Of a stretch of 64,000 bases of DNA, positions 35,598-45,111 are shown one piece after another. How positions within the stretch are numbered: position 1 is the stretch's first letter; the number at the start of each line of letters is the position of its first letter. This DNA is from Gemmatimonadales bacterium (lineage in GTDB: Bacteria; Gemmatimonadota; Gemmatimonadetes; Longimicrobiales; Gaopeijiaceae): positions 89,588 through 153,587 of the forward strand of contig REED01000173.1 in the NCBI GenBank assembly GCA_007695225.1, in the 5' to 3' direction. The notes under the pieces are model-generated. The model was not told the origin of the DNA, ran no database searches, and saw only the letters and a list, made by a program, of their open reading frames with translations. Made by a program: the position numbers and the translations under genes.

Positions 35598-37433
35598 TCA
35601 CCGGCCGGGACGGTCCCTGCTCAGCTCCTGCAGTGCCCGTGCGAGGCGTCGCCGCTCCTCGGGATCGGCTTCCGCCTGGAGGCGCGCCATGAGTTCGCCC
35701 CTGCGCTCCCGGACCTCCCGATCCTGGAGGGACCGGATACAGTCCTCGAAGATCTGGCCGGTGTGATCCAGTTCCTCGGGGCTGGCCAGTAGCTCGTCAA
35801 GCCTTCGCGCCTCCTCCTCGCCCATGTCAGGCGGAGGGGCGGCCAACTCGGGATTCTCAACCAACGCCTGAAAGATGGCCCGCCAGACCGGGTCCCGGAA
35901 CTCCTCCGGTCCGATCCGCTCCAGAGCACGGTCCATCCAGTCCCGGGCCCGGAGCAAGACCAGGAGGAGTGTTCGTTCGGCGCCGAGGGGAGGAATGACC
36001 CGGGTCCGATTCCCACTTCCCCCGACGGTCTTGGCCGTCCTTCCCGGACCACTCCCGGAGCTTTCCGGGGCCCTCGTTCCACCTCTCCCATGACCGTCTC
36101 CCCCATTCCCCGGGGGGGAGCCACCCCCAATGGAGGAAGAGGATGGCCGACTCCGGATCTCCTCCTCCAGCGTTTCCCTCCGCACCCCGGTACGCTCGGC
36201 CACCCTGGAAACGTAGATGTCCCGGAGGGTCGGATCCACTGTGGCCCGGATGGTGGGAAGAAGCTTGTCCACCGCCAACCGGATCCGTTCAATGCTCCCG
36301 AAGAAGCCCTTCTCGTCCAGGAGTTGCAGCTTGCGGTCCATGACATCCAGGGCACCGTCCAGGTACCGACGGAGTCCCTTCGCCCCCTCCTTTCGGATGA
36401 GGGTATCGGGGTCCTCGCCCCTGGGGAGAGTCACCACTGAAGGGTGGATCCCGGCGGCCAGAAGGACATCTGCCCCCCGGAATGTAGCGCGTAGTCCCGC
36501 CTCGTCGGAGTCGAAGAGGAGGAGGGCCCGCTGGGTATAGCGATTCAGGAGGTGCGCCTGTTCCGGGGTAAGTGCCGTCCCCAGGGTGGCCACCGCATGG
36601 TCCACCCCCCCGGCGGAAAGGGCGACCACATCCATGTAGCCCTCCACCACCAGGGCCACACCCTCCTTCCGGATGGCGTGGCGGTTCCAGCCCAGGGCAT
36701 AGAGCTGCTGGCCCTTGTGGTAGACCGGGGACTCCGGTGAGTTCAGGTACTTGGGTACGCCCTTCCCGGCTCCACCCAACACCCGCCCGCCGAAGGCCAC
36801 CACCTTCCCGCTCACCGACTCGATGGGGAAGATGATGCGGTTCCGAAACCGATCATAGGGCTCAGAGGAACGCTCGCTGGTGGTGATGAGCCCCACCTCC
36901 AGGAGGAGCTCATCCGGGATTTCGTGGACCGCCGCCGCCTCCCGGAGCCCCCGCCACTCATCGGGGGCGAAGCCGAGACCGAAGCGCTCCGCCGTCTCCT
37001 CGTCGATCCCCCGTTCTTCGAGATAGTCCCGGCCCTTGCGCCCTTCGTCGGGATGGGCCAGCCGGCTCCGGTAGTGCTCACGGGCGAAGGCGTTGGCCTC
37101 GTAGTGACTCCGGAGCGGGTCCTCCGCCTCCTCCTCCCGGCCCACCTCCCGGACCTCCACCCCGAACCGGGCCCCCACCTGCTTCACCGCCTCGACGAAA
37201 TCCAGCCCGGTCCGCTTCATGACGAAATCGAAGACATCGCCGGACGCCCCGCACCCAAAACAGTTGTAGAAGCCCTTGGCGGGAACCACGTAGAAGGAGG
37301 GAGTGCGATCCTCGTGGAAGGGGCACTTCCCCTTCCAGTCCTTTCCGGAACGCTTCAGGGGAACCGACTCCCCCACCACCTCCACGAGATCGGCCCGGAC
37401 CCGGACCTCTTCCACCACTTCGTCGGGGATCAT
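35598..37433 (-). CDS. dnaG: DNA primase
   Basis: The 611-residue primase makes RNA primers at the replication fork. The N-terminal zinc finger is CPFHEDRTPSF with CFGCGASGD (CHC2). The catalytic core has ERFGLGFAPDEWRGL and the TOPRIM Glu/Asp sites VVEGYMDVVALS and LFDSDEAGLRA. A Gly/Ser-rich linker near residues 425-465 leads to the helicase-binding C-terminus. It is 23 bp past mutS2. Confidence 0.96.
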   Translation of the reverse strand: MIPDEVVEEVRVRADLVEVVGESVPLKRSGKDWKGKCPFHEDRTPSFYVVPAKGFYNCFGCGASGDVFDFVMKRTGLDFVEAVKQVGARFGVEVREVGREEEAEDPLRSHYEANAFAREHYRSRLAHPDEGRKGRDYLEERGIDEETAERFGLGFAPDEWRGLREAAAVHEIPDELLLEVGLITTSERSSEPYDRFRNRIIFPIESVSGKVVAFGGRVLGGAGKGVPKYLNSPESPVYHKGQQLYALGWNRHAIRKEGVALVVEGYMDVVALSAGGVDHAVATLGTALTPEQAHLLNRYTQRALLLFDSDEAGLRATFRGADVLLAAGIHPSVVTLPRGEDPDTLIRKEGAKGLRRYLDGALDVMDRKLQLLDEKGFFGSIERIRLAVDKLLPTIRATVDPTLRDIYVSRVAERTGVRRETLEEEIRSRPSSSSIGGGSPPGNGGDGHGRGGTRAPESSGSGPGRTAKTVGGSGNRTRVIPPLGAERTLLLVLLRARDWMDRALERIGPEEFRDPVWRAIFQALVENPELAAPPPDMGEEEARRLDELLASPEELDHTGQIFEDCIRSLQDREVRERRGELMARLQAEADPEERRRLARALQELSRDRPGR

Positions 37434-37456
37434 GGGGACCTCCCTTCCATTCCCAC

Positions 37457-39907
37457 CTACCCGAACACGGCGACGGTAACACCGCCGCCTCCCTCGCCCG
37501 GAGCCCCAGGGCGGGCTTCCCGGACCCGGGGATCGTCGCGGAGGAGCTCCCGAACCCGGGCCTTCACGGCACCGGTCCCCTTTCCGTGGATCACCCTGAG
37601 TTCCTGGAGCCCCGCCAGCACCGCGCCATCCAGGGACCGGGCCAGCTCCAACTCCACCTCGTCCACCCGAAGCCCCCGCAGGTCGGCCTCGGAGCGAACC
37701 TCCACCTCGGGCACCGAGATATGGCCCCTGCCGCCTCCCCTGGACGCCTTCTCCCCCTTCCCCTCCTTCACCGGCTCCACCTCGGCCACCGGAAGGAGAA
37801 GCCGGAGCCCCCCCACCTCCACCGTGACCCTCTCCCCATCGGCTTCCAGGACGACTCCCCGGGCTCCACCATCCCGGAGTCGGATCCGGTCCCCGGCCTC
37901 AAGCTCCCCTCCCTCCAACCTCCGACCGGCCACCCGGTCCCTTCGTCGCCGGGGCGTCCGAGGCGCCCGTTCCGCCTGGGTCCGGGCCGCGGCCTCCACC
38001 CGGCGGCGGGCCTCCCGCTCCGCCTCCTCTCGGAGACCGCCCTCCGCCTCCCGAAGCTCCCGGATGGTGGCCTCCACCTCGTCCCGGGCCTCCATGAGGA
38101 GTCGCCGGGCCTCCTCCCTGGCCCGGGCCTCCGCCGTGCGTTCCCGCTCCTCCAGGTGGGCGGCGCGGCTCTGGACCTCCTCCCGGAGTCGAATCGCCTC
38201 CTCCCGTGCCCGGCTCCCCTCCTCCAGGGCCTGGGAGAGTTCTCTCTCCTTCCGCTCCAGGGTCTCCAGGAGCCGCTCCACGTCCAGCTCCCCCGAGTCC
38301 ACCAGCGCTTCGGCCCGATCCAGGACCTCGCCGGGAAAGCCAAGGCGGCGGGCGATGGCCAGGCCATAGCTGCGTCCCGGCCTCCCCTTCTGGAACTGAT
38401 AGGTGGGCTCGATGCGCCCCGGGTCGAAGAGAAGGGAGGCGTTTACGATGCCACTCCCTTCCTCGTCCAGCCGTTTCAACGCCCCCAGATGGGAGGTTAC
38501 CAGGGCCCGGGCGCCCCGCTCCACCAGCGTCTCCAGAATGGCCCGGGCCAGCGCCGCTCCCTCCGCCGGATCGGTCCCCGTGCCCATCTCATCCATGAGG
38601 ACCAGGGTCCCGGGGCCCGCGGCCTCCACGATCTCCCGGGCATTGGCCAGGTGAGCCGAAAAGGTGGAAAGGGACTCGGCGATGGACTGTTCATCCCCGA
38701 TATCGGCCACCACCCGTCGGATGACGGGGAAGCGGGTCCCCGGCGCAACGGGAGGAAAAATCCCGCTCTGGGCCAGGAGGAAAAGGAGGCCGGTGGCCTT
38801 CAGGAGCACCGTCTTGCCTCCGGTGTTCGGCCCGGAGATCACCACCGCCCGCTCGTCCGGTCCCAACTCCAGATCGAAGGGGATGACGGTGCCCTCACCC
38901 TTCTCCAGGAGGAGGGGATGTCGAGCCCCCAGGACCCGGATCTGTTCGTCTCCGGGATCTGCCAGCTCGGGTCGGAACGCCCCCCATGCCCGGGCGGTGA
39001 GGGCCCGGGCCCAGAGGGTGTCGAAGGTCACCAATGCGTCCAGCCCTTCGGCCATCTCCGGGCCATGAATTCGAAGGCGCCCCGTCACCTCCCGGAGAAT
39101 GCGATGGATCTCGGCATCCTCCTCCCGTTCCAGTTCCAGGAGCTCGTTCATCAGCCGACTGGCCAGGGGAGGCTCCACGAAGAGGGTCGCCCCGGTGCCC
39201 GACTCCCCCAGGATGACGCCCCCCACCTCCGACTTCCCCTCCCTCCGGATGGGGACCACGTAGCGGCCCTCCCGAACCGACACGGAGGCGTCGGGGACCC
39301 GGATCCGCTCCGGGAGGCCGTCCAGGAAGGCCTCGAGCCGTCTCACGATCCGGCTTCGGGCCGCAGCGAGGGTTCGACGGATGCGGCGGAGGTCGGGGCT
39401 GGCCCCATCCCGGATCCGGGCGTCGTCGTCCACCACCTCCCGGATCCGCTCCTCAGGGGCAGGAAGGAGGGGCAGGCGCCGTCGGAGGGCCTGGAGCGGG
39501 TCAGCCACGGGAGCACCCCCGCCGGAGGGGTCGGGGGACTCCCTGGATTCGGCTCTGAATTCAGCCTCCCGCCCGATCATCCGCTCCAGGGCGAGCGACA
39601 ACTCCCGGGCGGCCTGGAGAAGGCGACCCAAGCGGTGAAGCTGGACCGGATCCAGAACGCCCCCCTCCGTCCCCAGGACCTGGAGCGCTTCCCGGGCGTC
39701 GGGGGGAAGGGGTGGAGCCCAGTCGGGATGGTCCATGAGGATCCCGAAGGTTGCCTCCACCCTGAGGAGCTCCGCCCGGAGGGCTTCGGTGGCCACCCCC
39801 GGGCGCCGAGCCAGGAGGGCCTCCCGTCCCAATTCGCTTCCCGCCCGCCCCGCCACGACCTCGAGCACCTTGGGAAACTCCAGGAGGGCAAGGGAGTGCT
39901 CGTTCAC
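37457..39907 (-). CDS. mutS2: Endonuclease MutS2
   Basis: The 816-residue protein has a MutS core and clamp, an ABC-type ATPase (Walker A GPNTGGKTVLLKATG; Walker B VLMDEMGTGTDPAEG), a long coiled coil (about 520-640), a KOW-like segment and a C-terminal Smr nuclease domain (DLRGLRVDEVELELA; LRVIHGKGTGAVK). It lacks the mismatch-recognition N-domain. MutS2 suppresses recombination or rescues collided ribosomes in other species. The start is GTG; it leads the dnaG-recJ run. Confidence 0.96.
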   Translation of the reverse strand: MNEHSLALLEFPKVLEVVAGRAGSELGREALLARRPGVATEALRAELLRVEATFGILMDHPDWAPPLPPDAREALQVLGTEGGVLDPVQLHRLGRLLQAARELSLALERMIGREAEFRAESRESPDPSGGGAPVADPLQALRRRLPLLPAPEERIREVVDDDARIRDGASPDLRRIRRTLAAARSRIVRRLEAFLDGLPERIRVPDASVSVREGRYVVPIRREGKSEVGGVILGESGTGATLFVEPPLASRLMNELLELEREEDAEIHRILREVTGRLRIHGPEMAEGLDALVTFDTLWARALTARAWGAFRPELADPGDEQIRVLGARHPLLLEKGEGTVIPFDLELGPDERAVVISGPNTGGKTVLLKATGLLFLLAQSGIFPPVAPGTRFPVIRRVVADIGDEQSIAESLSTFSAHLANAREIVEAAGPGTLVLMDEMGTGTDPAEGAALARAILETLVERGARALVTSHLGALKRLDEEGSGIVNASLLFDPGRIEPTYQFQKGRPGRSYGLAIARRLGFPGEVLDRAEALVDSGELDVERLLETLERKERELSQALEEGSRAREEAIRLREEVQSRAAHLEERERTAEARAREEARRLLMEARDEVEATIRELREAEGGLREEAEREARRRVEAAARTQAERAPRTPRRRRDRVAGRRLEGGELEAGDRIRLRDGGARGVVLEADGERVTVEVGGLRLLLPVAEVEPVKEGKGEKASRGGGRGHISVPEVEVRSEADLRGLRVDEVELELARSLDGAVLAGLQELRVIHGKGTGAVKARVRELLRDDPRVREARPGAPGEGGGGVTVAVFG

Positions 39908-39932
39908 GGCCGGGCTCCTCCCCGAACGGAGG

Positions 39933-39961
39933 ACGGGCGCCGGCCCGAGGCCGGCGCCCGT
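39933..39961. terminator. Perfect 13-bp hairpin between yqeY and mutS2
   Basis: ACGGGCGCCGGCC-CGA-GGCCGGCGCCCGT lies between the yqeY stop and the mutS2 start. There is no U-tract, so strict intrinsic termination is uncertain. Confidence 0.6.
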
Positions 39962-39988
39962 GGTTCCTCCATGGACTCCAGGGACGGG

Positions 39989-40435
39989 TCAGCCGTCACG
40001 CGCCAGCTCCTCCCGGACGATGCGGTTCGCCTCCTTGCCATCGAATCGGCCCCGGATGAGCGGCATGAGCCGACCCATGAGGGGCCCCATCTCGGTCACT
40101 CCCTCCTGGATGGATTCCCGGACCCGGGCTCGGACCTCGGATTCCTCCAGGGGCTCCGGCAGAAACTCCGCCAGGATGGCCGCCTCCTGGGTCTCCTTCT
40201 CCCCCAACTCCGGGCGCCCGGCAGAGGTCATCTGCTCCGCCGTCTCCCGGCGCTGCTTCTGAGCCCGGGCCAGCACAGCCTGGACCTCCTCCTCGGTGGC
40301 CTCCCTCCCCAATTCGATCTCCCGGTTCCTCACCTCGGACAAGGTGGTGGAGAGGACCGAGACCCGGAGTCGGTCCCGGTCCCTCCGGGCCTGGTTGAGA
40401 GCCTCCTGAAGCTGGGTTCGAAGCGATGCAGACAC
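39989..40435 (-). CDS. yqeY: GatB/YqeY-domain protein
   Basis: The protein is 148 residues from GTG 40435, preceded by AAGGGG; the tracked start at 40519 adds an unconserved leader. The sequence SLRTQLQEALNQARRDRDRLRVSVLSTTLSEVRNREIELGR and the C-terminal EMGPLMGRLMPLIRGRFDGKEANRIVREEL fit the stand-alone YqeY family, related to the tRNA-binding tail of GatB. Its function is not well defined. A repeat copy fills the 398-bp gap upstream. Confidence 0.9.
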   Translation of the reverse strand: MSASLRTQLQEALNQARRDRDRLRVSVLSTTLSEVRNREIELGREATEEEVQAVLARAQKQRRETAEQMTSAGRPELGEKETQEAAILAEFLPEPLEESEVRARVRESIQEGVTEMGPLMGRLMPLIRGRFDGKEANRIVREELARDG

Positions 40436-40593
40436 GATGCCCCTTGAGCGGTGAGGGAAGGGTTCAGGAAAGACGGTGACCAGGGTGGAAGGGGTGGACA
40501 CCCGCAAGAGGACACCCACCAGAGCAAGCTATCCCGGCAGCCACCGGGGGGTCAACGGATCCTGGAAGGGTGATCGGAAAGGGGAGTGGGCCG

Positions 40594-40760
40594 CGTTGGG
40601 AGCGCCACGGCCCTGATTCCGAGGCGGAGCGGCAGGGAGCCCCCTCGGTCGTTGGCTCCCCTCGACGTAGCTCTCGCTATGCCTGCGGGTCGCCGCCTAC
40701 GATTAGGGCTCCCTGGCGCTCCCAACGGTGGCGCCCTGTACTTCTTCAACAGCCTTCTGG
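40594..40760. mobile_element. MITE-like repeat, copy B (fold-back)
   Basis: The right end GGCGCTCCCAACGGTGGCGCCCTGTACTTCTTCAACAGCC matches copies A and C. The left part GTTGGGAGCGCCA-GGCCCTGATTC-GAGGCGG is an imperfect inverted copy of the right half, so the whole unit can fold back; the outermost left TIR has decayed. It occupies most of the 398-bp gap between the HIT gene and yqeY. No coding capacity is credible. Confidence 0.7.
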
Positions 40761-40833
40761 GCGCCCGTCCGGCCCCTGAGGAGACCGTCCGAGTCATGGA
40801 GTGAGGCCGAGTCCCATGACTCGGACAGACGCC

Positions 40834-41193
40834 TCAGCCGGGGGGCCAGCCCAGGGGCCTCCCACCCAGGAGATGGAGGTGAAGATGGCCGACGGACTGC
40901 CCCCCGTCGGCGCCGTGGTTCACCACGAGACGGTAACCGGAGGCCACCAGTCCCTCCGATTCCGCCACCGAACGGGCACCCAGGAGGAGACGCCCTGCCA
41001 GCGACTCCTGGGATGTGTCCAACTCCGCGACGGAGGACACGTGTTCCCGGGGGATGAGCAGGATGTGGGTGGGAGCCTGGGCGTTGTTATCCCGGAATGC
41101 CAGGATCTCCTCGTCCTGGTGGATCACCTCGGCGGGGATATCCCCCGCCACGATGCGACAGAAAATGCACTCGTCTTTGGCTATATCGGTCAT
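40834..41193 (-). CDS. HIT-family nucleotide-binding protein
   Basis: The protein is 119 residues from ATG 41193, with AGGACAGGGA upstream. It has ECIFCRIVAGDIPAEVIHQDEEILAFRD at the N-terminus and the histidine triad GQSVGHLHLHLLGGRPLGWPPG at the end. Family members hydrolyse nucleoside phosphoramidates or AMP conjugates. It is downstream of prmA, separated by the plus-strand ORF. Confidence 0.94.
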   Translation of the reverse strand: MTDIAKDECIFCRIVAGDIPAEVIHQDEEILAFRDNNAQAPTHILLIPREHVSSVAELDTSQESLAGRLLLGARSVAESEGLVASGYRLVVNHGADGGQSVGHLHLHLLGGRPLGWPPG

Positions 41194-41392
41194 TTCCCTG
41201 TCCTGTTCGAGTGGACGTGACATTCATGGGAGCGTCACGATTGCGGGCCGTGGGCTCCCTCAGGAGCCCGGTGAAAACGGGATGAATGGCCGCGAGCGGG
41301 TGAGCTGTGGAGGACCCGAACCGCCATGGGCGGGCCCACCCTCTGCACCCATTCTTCTCTCCCACTCTCCAACCTCCAACCGGGACGCACCG

Positions 41393-41815
41393 ATGGACTC
41401 CATTCCAGAATCCGCTGCCTCCATGCTCCAGCGCCACCCCGCTCCCGCCCTTACGGTGGAGGAGGTGCGAACCCTCCTCCACGGAGGTCCAGGGGCAGCC
41501 ACGGCAAACGGGGAGGCCCTCCTCAGGGAGCTTCGGCGGCGGCCGGACCTCCTCATGGTCCTGGAAGTGCCCCCCAGGCGTTGGGCGGGAGCCGGCCCAC
41601 GCTCCTGGGTCCTGGCCAGGCGGTCGGGAGACCGGGAGGCCCGCCGGGCCCTCACCGGGATCCTTCGAGCCTCCCTTCGACATCTGGGCGAACAGTTGGA
41701 CCCCGATTCCGCGTTGGCCCTGGCACGGTGGGAGCGGCTTGTCCGGGAAGAAGGCCGGATTCGCCAAGCCCTCAGCCGGCGACGCCCCCCCCCGGCCCCG
41801 GGCTCCGGTTCCTGA
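41393..41815 (+). CDS. Hypothetical protein on the opposite strand, 140 residues
   Basis: This is the only plausible plus-strand gene. From ATG 41393 the product reads LTVEEVRTLLHGG, LLRELRRRPDLLMVLEVPPRRWAGAGPRSWVLARRSGDREARRALTGILRASLRHLGEQLDPDSALALARWERLVREEGRIRQAL, an amphipathic helical, Arg-rich protein with GC-rich third codon positions like the neighbours. The minus-strand frames here are low-complexity shadows. It converges on prmA and overlaps its 3' end by 44 bp. No SD or known domain is visible. It could be a real orphan or a well-behaved shadow. Confidence 0.6.
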   Translation: MDSIPESAASMLQRHPAPALTVEEVRTLLHGGPGAATANGEALLRELRRRPDLLMVLEVPPRRWAGAGPRSWVLARRSGDREARRALTGILRASLRHLGEQLDPDSALALARWERLVREEGRIRQALSRRRPPPAPGSGS

Positions 41816-42683
41816 ACGCACCGGACCACCAGGACTCTTCCCGGTCCTCCTCCTCCAACTCCAGGCCCAGGGCCTCGGCCGTCTCCACCACCCCGGCAGC
41901 CTCAGTTGCCAGGATCCCGCTGAGGATCACCCAGCCCCCAGGCTCCAGTCCACCCTGGAATCCAGGAAGGAGGGGGAGCAGAATGCCGGCTTCGATGTTG
42001 GCGACGATCCCATGGAAGGGCGCCTCCCCCGGCAGGAAGGACGGACCGACGGCGGCGGCTCGGACCTCAACGCGGTCGTCCACCCCGTTCATCTTCGCGT
42101 TCTCCCGGGCCGCCGATACGGCCCAGGGGTCGAGCTCCACCGCCAGGACCCGCGCCGCTCCCAGGAGGGCTGCGGCGATGGAGAGCACCCCCGATCCAGC
42201 GCCGATGTCCGCCACACGAATCCCGGGAAGGACCCGGGAGTCCAGGAGTCGCAGGCAACCCCGAGTGGTTGGGTGCTCCGCCGTCCCGAAGGCCATCCCC
42301 GGATCCAGGGTGAGGATCACATCCCCGGGCTCAGGGTCCGGAGGGTCCCAGGTGGGGGCCACGACGATCCGGGAGGTGATCCTCCGGGAACGAAAGCCCT
42401 CCCGCCAGAGATCACTCCAGGCCTCATGGGCCTGCCAAGTGGTCTCGACCCGCAGGGGAACCGTCTCCCCCACCGCTCGTGCGAGGCGCCCCCCGATCTC
42501 CTGAGCGAGGAATGCCGGAGACTCCTCCGGAGCAGGAAGGTAGGCCACCAGGGCATCCGGCCGCTCTTCGACGCCGTGGGGGGTAAGATCGCGCAGGACC
42601 TCCACCAGCAGTCCTCGGCGATCTTCGTCCCCCGGGGCGGGAACCCGAAGCACCAGCCAACGGTCGGGAGGGGAGTCGGACAT
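41772..42683 (-). CDS. prmA: Ribosomal protein L11 methyltransferase
   Basis: The protein is 303 residues from ATG 42683, 4 bp beyond the dnaJ stop. The PrmA fold is shown by LTLDPGMAFGTAEHPTTRGCLRLL, the SAM motif VADIGAGSGVLSIAAALLGA and the catalytic-loop VANIEAGILLPLLP. It methylates L11. The dnaJ-prmA order is common. The C-terminal end overlaps the convergent hypothetical gene. Confidence 0.95.
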   Translation of the reverse strand: MSDSPPDRWLVLRVPAPGDEDRRGLLVEVLRDLTPHGVEERPDALVAYLPAPEESPAFLAQEIGGRLARAVGETVPLRVETTWQAHEAWSDLWREGFRSRRITSRIVVAPTWDPPDPEPGDVILTLDPGMAFGTAEHPTTRGCLRLLDSRVLPGIRVADIGAGSGVLSIAAALLGAARVLAVELDPWAVSAARENAKMNGVDDRVEVRAAAVGPSFLPGEAPFHGIVANIEAGILLPLLPGFQGGLEPGGWVILSGILATEAAGVVETAEALGLELEEEDREESWWSGAFRNRSPGPGGGVAG

Positions 42684-42687
42684 GGAT

Positions 42688-43857
42688 TCAGGCCGTGAAG
42701 GCTTCCTTGATCCGGGACCAGAACCCTCGCCGATCCCGGAACTCCTCTGCCCGGTCCCCACTGGCTGGGGCCGGCTCCTCCAGGTCCTGTAGCTCCCGGA
42801 AGAGCTGCTCCTGCTCTGAAGAGAGCCGCTCCGGCGTCCAGACCCGGATCCGGGCAATGAGATCCCCCCGCCCTCGGCCGTTCAGATCCGGAATCCCCTG
42901 ACCCCGGATCCGAAGCGCCTCTCCGGACTGGATTCCCGCAGGCACCTCCACTTGGGTCTCCCCGTCCACTGTGGGTAAAGAGACCTCTGCACCCAGGGCT
43001 GCCTGGGCGAAGGTGACCGGGACATCCACGAGGAGGTGGTTGCCCTCCCGGATGAAGCGAGGGTCTTCCTCGACCTCCAGGAGCACCATCACGTCCCCTG
43101 CGGGCCCACCCCGGGGCCCTGCGTTCCCCTGCCCCCGCAGGGTGATGTAATTCTCGCCGGTGACCCCGGCGGGAACCTCCACCTCCAGCTCCGCATCCGC
43201 TCTGGCCCGTCCCTCCCCATGGCAGGTCCGACAGGGGTCCTGGATGACGGTACCCTCTCCGTTGCAGGTCCGGCAGGTGGTAAGGGCCACGAACTGACCG
43301 AACACGGATCGCTGCGCCACCCGCTCTTGGCCGGATCCGGCACAGGTGCCGCAGGGGGTGGGCGCGGTCCCTTCCGCAGAACCCGTCGCGGAGCATCTGG
43401 AACAGGGCTCCAACCGCTTGACCCGGAGCTTCTTCCGGGCCCCATGGACCACCTCGGAAAGAGTGAGGGAGAGTCGGATCCGGATGGTCTCTCCCTTTCG
43501 GGATCGGGCGCCGCGGCTCCTCCGGCGTCCTCCGCCGAAGACCTCCTCGAAGCCGGCACCCCCCCCCCCGAAGTCCCGCATGAAGATCTCGATGGCGTCG
43601 TGGAGGTCGAATCCCTGGAATGGCCCCTGGCCCGCTCCCTTCACGCCCTCTTTCCCGTACTGGTCGTAGCGCGCCCGGGACTTGGGGTCCTTCAAGACCT
43701 CATAGGCTTCCGAGATCTCCTTGAAGCGCTCCTCTGCTTCCCCTGAACCGTTGTTGCGGTCCGGGTGGTACTGCATGGCGAGCTTCCGATATGCCTTCTT
43801 GATCTGACCTTCATCCGCATCCCGGGGCACCCCCAGGATCTCATAGTATTCCGACAT
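42688..43857 (-). CDS. dnaJ: Chaperone protein DnaJ
   Basis: The protein is 389 residues from ATG 43857, with AAAGGA at 7 nt. The J domain (residues 1-70) has the HPD in QYHPDRN. A short Gly-rich region (about 75-125, [18 protein letters not shown]) precedes four zinc-finger repeats CxxCxGxG ([32 protein letters not shown]) and the two substrate-binding C-domains. It follows hrcA directly, without grpE or dnaK between them. Confidence 0.96.
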   Translation of the reverse strand: MSEYYEILGVPRDADEGQIKKAYRKLAMQYHPDRNNGSGEAEERFKEISEAYEVLKDPKSRARYDQYGKEGVKGAGQGPFQGFDLHDAIEIFMRDFGGGGAGFEEVFGGGRRRSRGARSRKGETIRIRLSLTLSEVVHGARKKLRVKRLEPCSRCSATGSAEGTAPTPCGTCAGSGQERVAQRSVFGQFVALTTCRTCNGEGTVIQDPCRTCHGEGRARADAELEVEVPAGVTGENYITLRGQGNAGPRGGPAGDVMVLLEVEEDPRFIREGNHLLVDVPVTFAQAALGAEVSLPTVDGETQVEVPAGIQSGEALRIRGQGIPDLNGRGRGDLIARIRVWTPERLSSEQEQLFRELQDLEEPAPASGDRAEEFRDRRGFWSRIKEAFTA

Positions 43858-43894
43858 CAGCGTCCTTTGTTGGGACTCGCCCACGCGCCACCCC

Positions 43895-43908
43895 GGGCCT
43901 TCCGGCCC
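43895..43908. terminator. Small hairpin between hrcA and dnaJ
   Basis: GGGCC-TTCC-GGCCC lies between the hrcA stop and the dnaJ start. A stable tetraloop stem, but short, and no U-tract follows. Confidence 0.35.
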
Positions 43909-43936
43909 ATGGGCGCCTGCCAGGCGGCCCCGGAGT

Positions 43937-45028
43937 TCATTTCAGGATTCGGTTCACCAGGGAAGACGTGTAGTCCACGATGGCGATGACCTTCTCGTAG
44001 GGCATCCGGGTGGGACCGATGACTCCGATCACACCTTTCAGCCCACCGACCCGATACTCGGCGGTTACCAGCGTGAAGGGCTGGAGCTCCTCCCGGTCGT
44101 TCTCCCCTCCGATGGTGATGCGCAGCCCGGCGGGGTGGGGACGGTTCCCCAGGACCGCCTCGAAAAGATCCCGCTGCTCGGTGAGTTCGATGAGAGCCTT
44201 GAGGCGCTCCTCAGATGTGAATTCGGGCTGGGTGGCCAGGACCGATGCGTTCCCGAGGTGGATTCCCGTCCCCTCCAAATCCAGCCAATCGAACAGCTCG
44301 TGCCCGGACTGCATGAAGATGTTCAGGATCTCTTCCGCCGCCGGATCGTCATCGTGGGCTGCGTCCCGGATCCGTTCCCCCACCGACTCGCGGATCTCCC
44401 GCAGGGTGAGGCCCGTGAGACGCTCGTTCAGCAGATGCGTGATGTTCACCAGGGTGTCCTCAGGGACCTCGCTCTGGAGGTCCACGTAGACGGTCCGCAG
44501 CACACCACTCCGTACCTGGGCCACCAGAAGCACCTTGGTCGAGGAAACCCTCACCAGATCCAGGCGCTCCAGGATGGCCGTCTCCAGCCGTGGAGCCGCG
44601 GCGACGCCCAACTCCTGGGAGAGGAGACTCAGGACCCGCGTGGCCCGACGTACCAACTGTTCCACCGCGGAGGAACCCACCCCGTCCAGCTCCGACGTGA
44701 GGCGATCCCGTTCCTGAGGGGAGAGGTCGGCGGGCTGCATGAAGCGATCCACGAAGACCCGGTAGGCGAGATCGGTGGGAATCCGTCCTGCCGACGTGTG
44801 TGGATGGAAGAGATACCCCTTCTCCTCCAGGTCGCTCATGGTATTCCGGACCGTGGCCGGCGAGACACCCAGATCGAAGCGGCGGGTCACGTTACGGCTC
44901 CCTGCAGGCTCGGCAGTCTCGACGTACGTGCGCACCACGGCCTCAAGGACCCGCCGTTCACGCTCGGTCAGATCCTGTCCCGTCGCCAACTCTGGGCCGT
45001 GCCGTAGCTCCATGTCGTTCATGGCCAT
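43937..45028 (-). CDS. hrcA: Heat-inducible transcription repressor HrcA
   Basis: About 363 residues. The N-terminal winged helix [74 protein letters not shown] is highly characteristic; [17 protein letters not shown] ends the protein. HrcA binds CIRCE elements in front of chaperone genes. The start is uncertain: ATGs at 45028, 45022 and 45013 and a TTG at 45064 are in frame, while the strong SD GGAGGT (45050..45055) sits 6 nt before an in-frame ATT. No CIRCE was found here. Confidence 0.93.
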   Translation of the reverse strand: MAMNDMELRHGPELATGQDLTERERRVLEAVVRTYVETAEPAGSRNVTRRFDLGVSPATVRNTMSDLEEKGYLFHPHTSAGRIPTDLAYRVFVDRFMQPADLSPQERDRLTSELDGVGSSAVEQLVRRATRVLSLLSQELGVAAAPRLETAILERLDLVRVSSTKVLLVAQVRSGVLRTVYVDLQSEVPEDTLVNITHLLNERLTGLTLREIRESVGERIRDAAHDDDPAAEEILNIFMQSGHELFDWLDLEGTGIHLGNASVLATQPEFTSEERLKALIELTEQRDLFEAVLGNRPHPAGLRITIGGENDREELQPFTLVTAEYRVGGLKGVIGVIGPTRMPYEKVIAIVDYTSSLVNRILK

Positions 45029-45111
45029 GTCCAGAAGTTCAATTGCCCCACCTCCGGCGGTCAACGCAGGCAGGAAGGGGACGTCCCCCAGTCCTGGTCC
45101 TCGATTCTCAT

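Noticed and set aside
37586-40447. 953-codon plus-strand ORF
   Set aside because: It lies antisense to mutS2, whose ATPase and Smr motifs are complete; the plus reading is a His/Gly/Pro-rich shadow typical of GC-rich DNA.
40586-40804. Small plus-strand ORF in repeat copy B
   Set aside because: Its peptide recurs only because the repeat recurs; copy A breaks the similarity, and no ribosome site is present.
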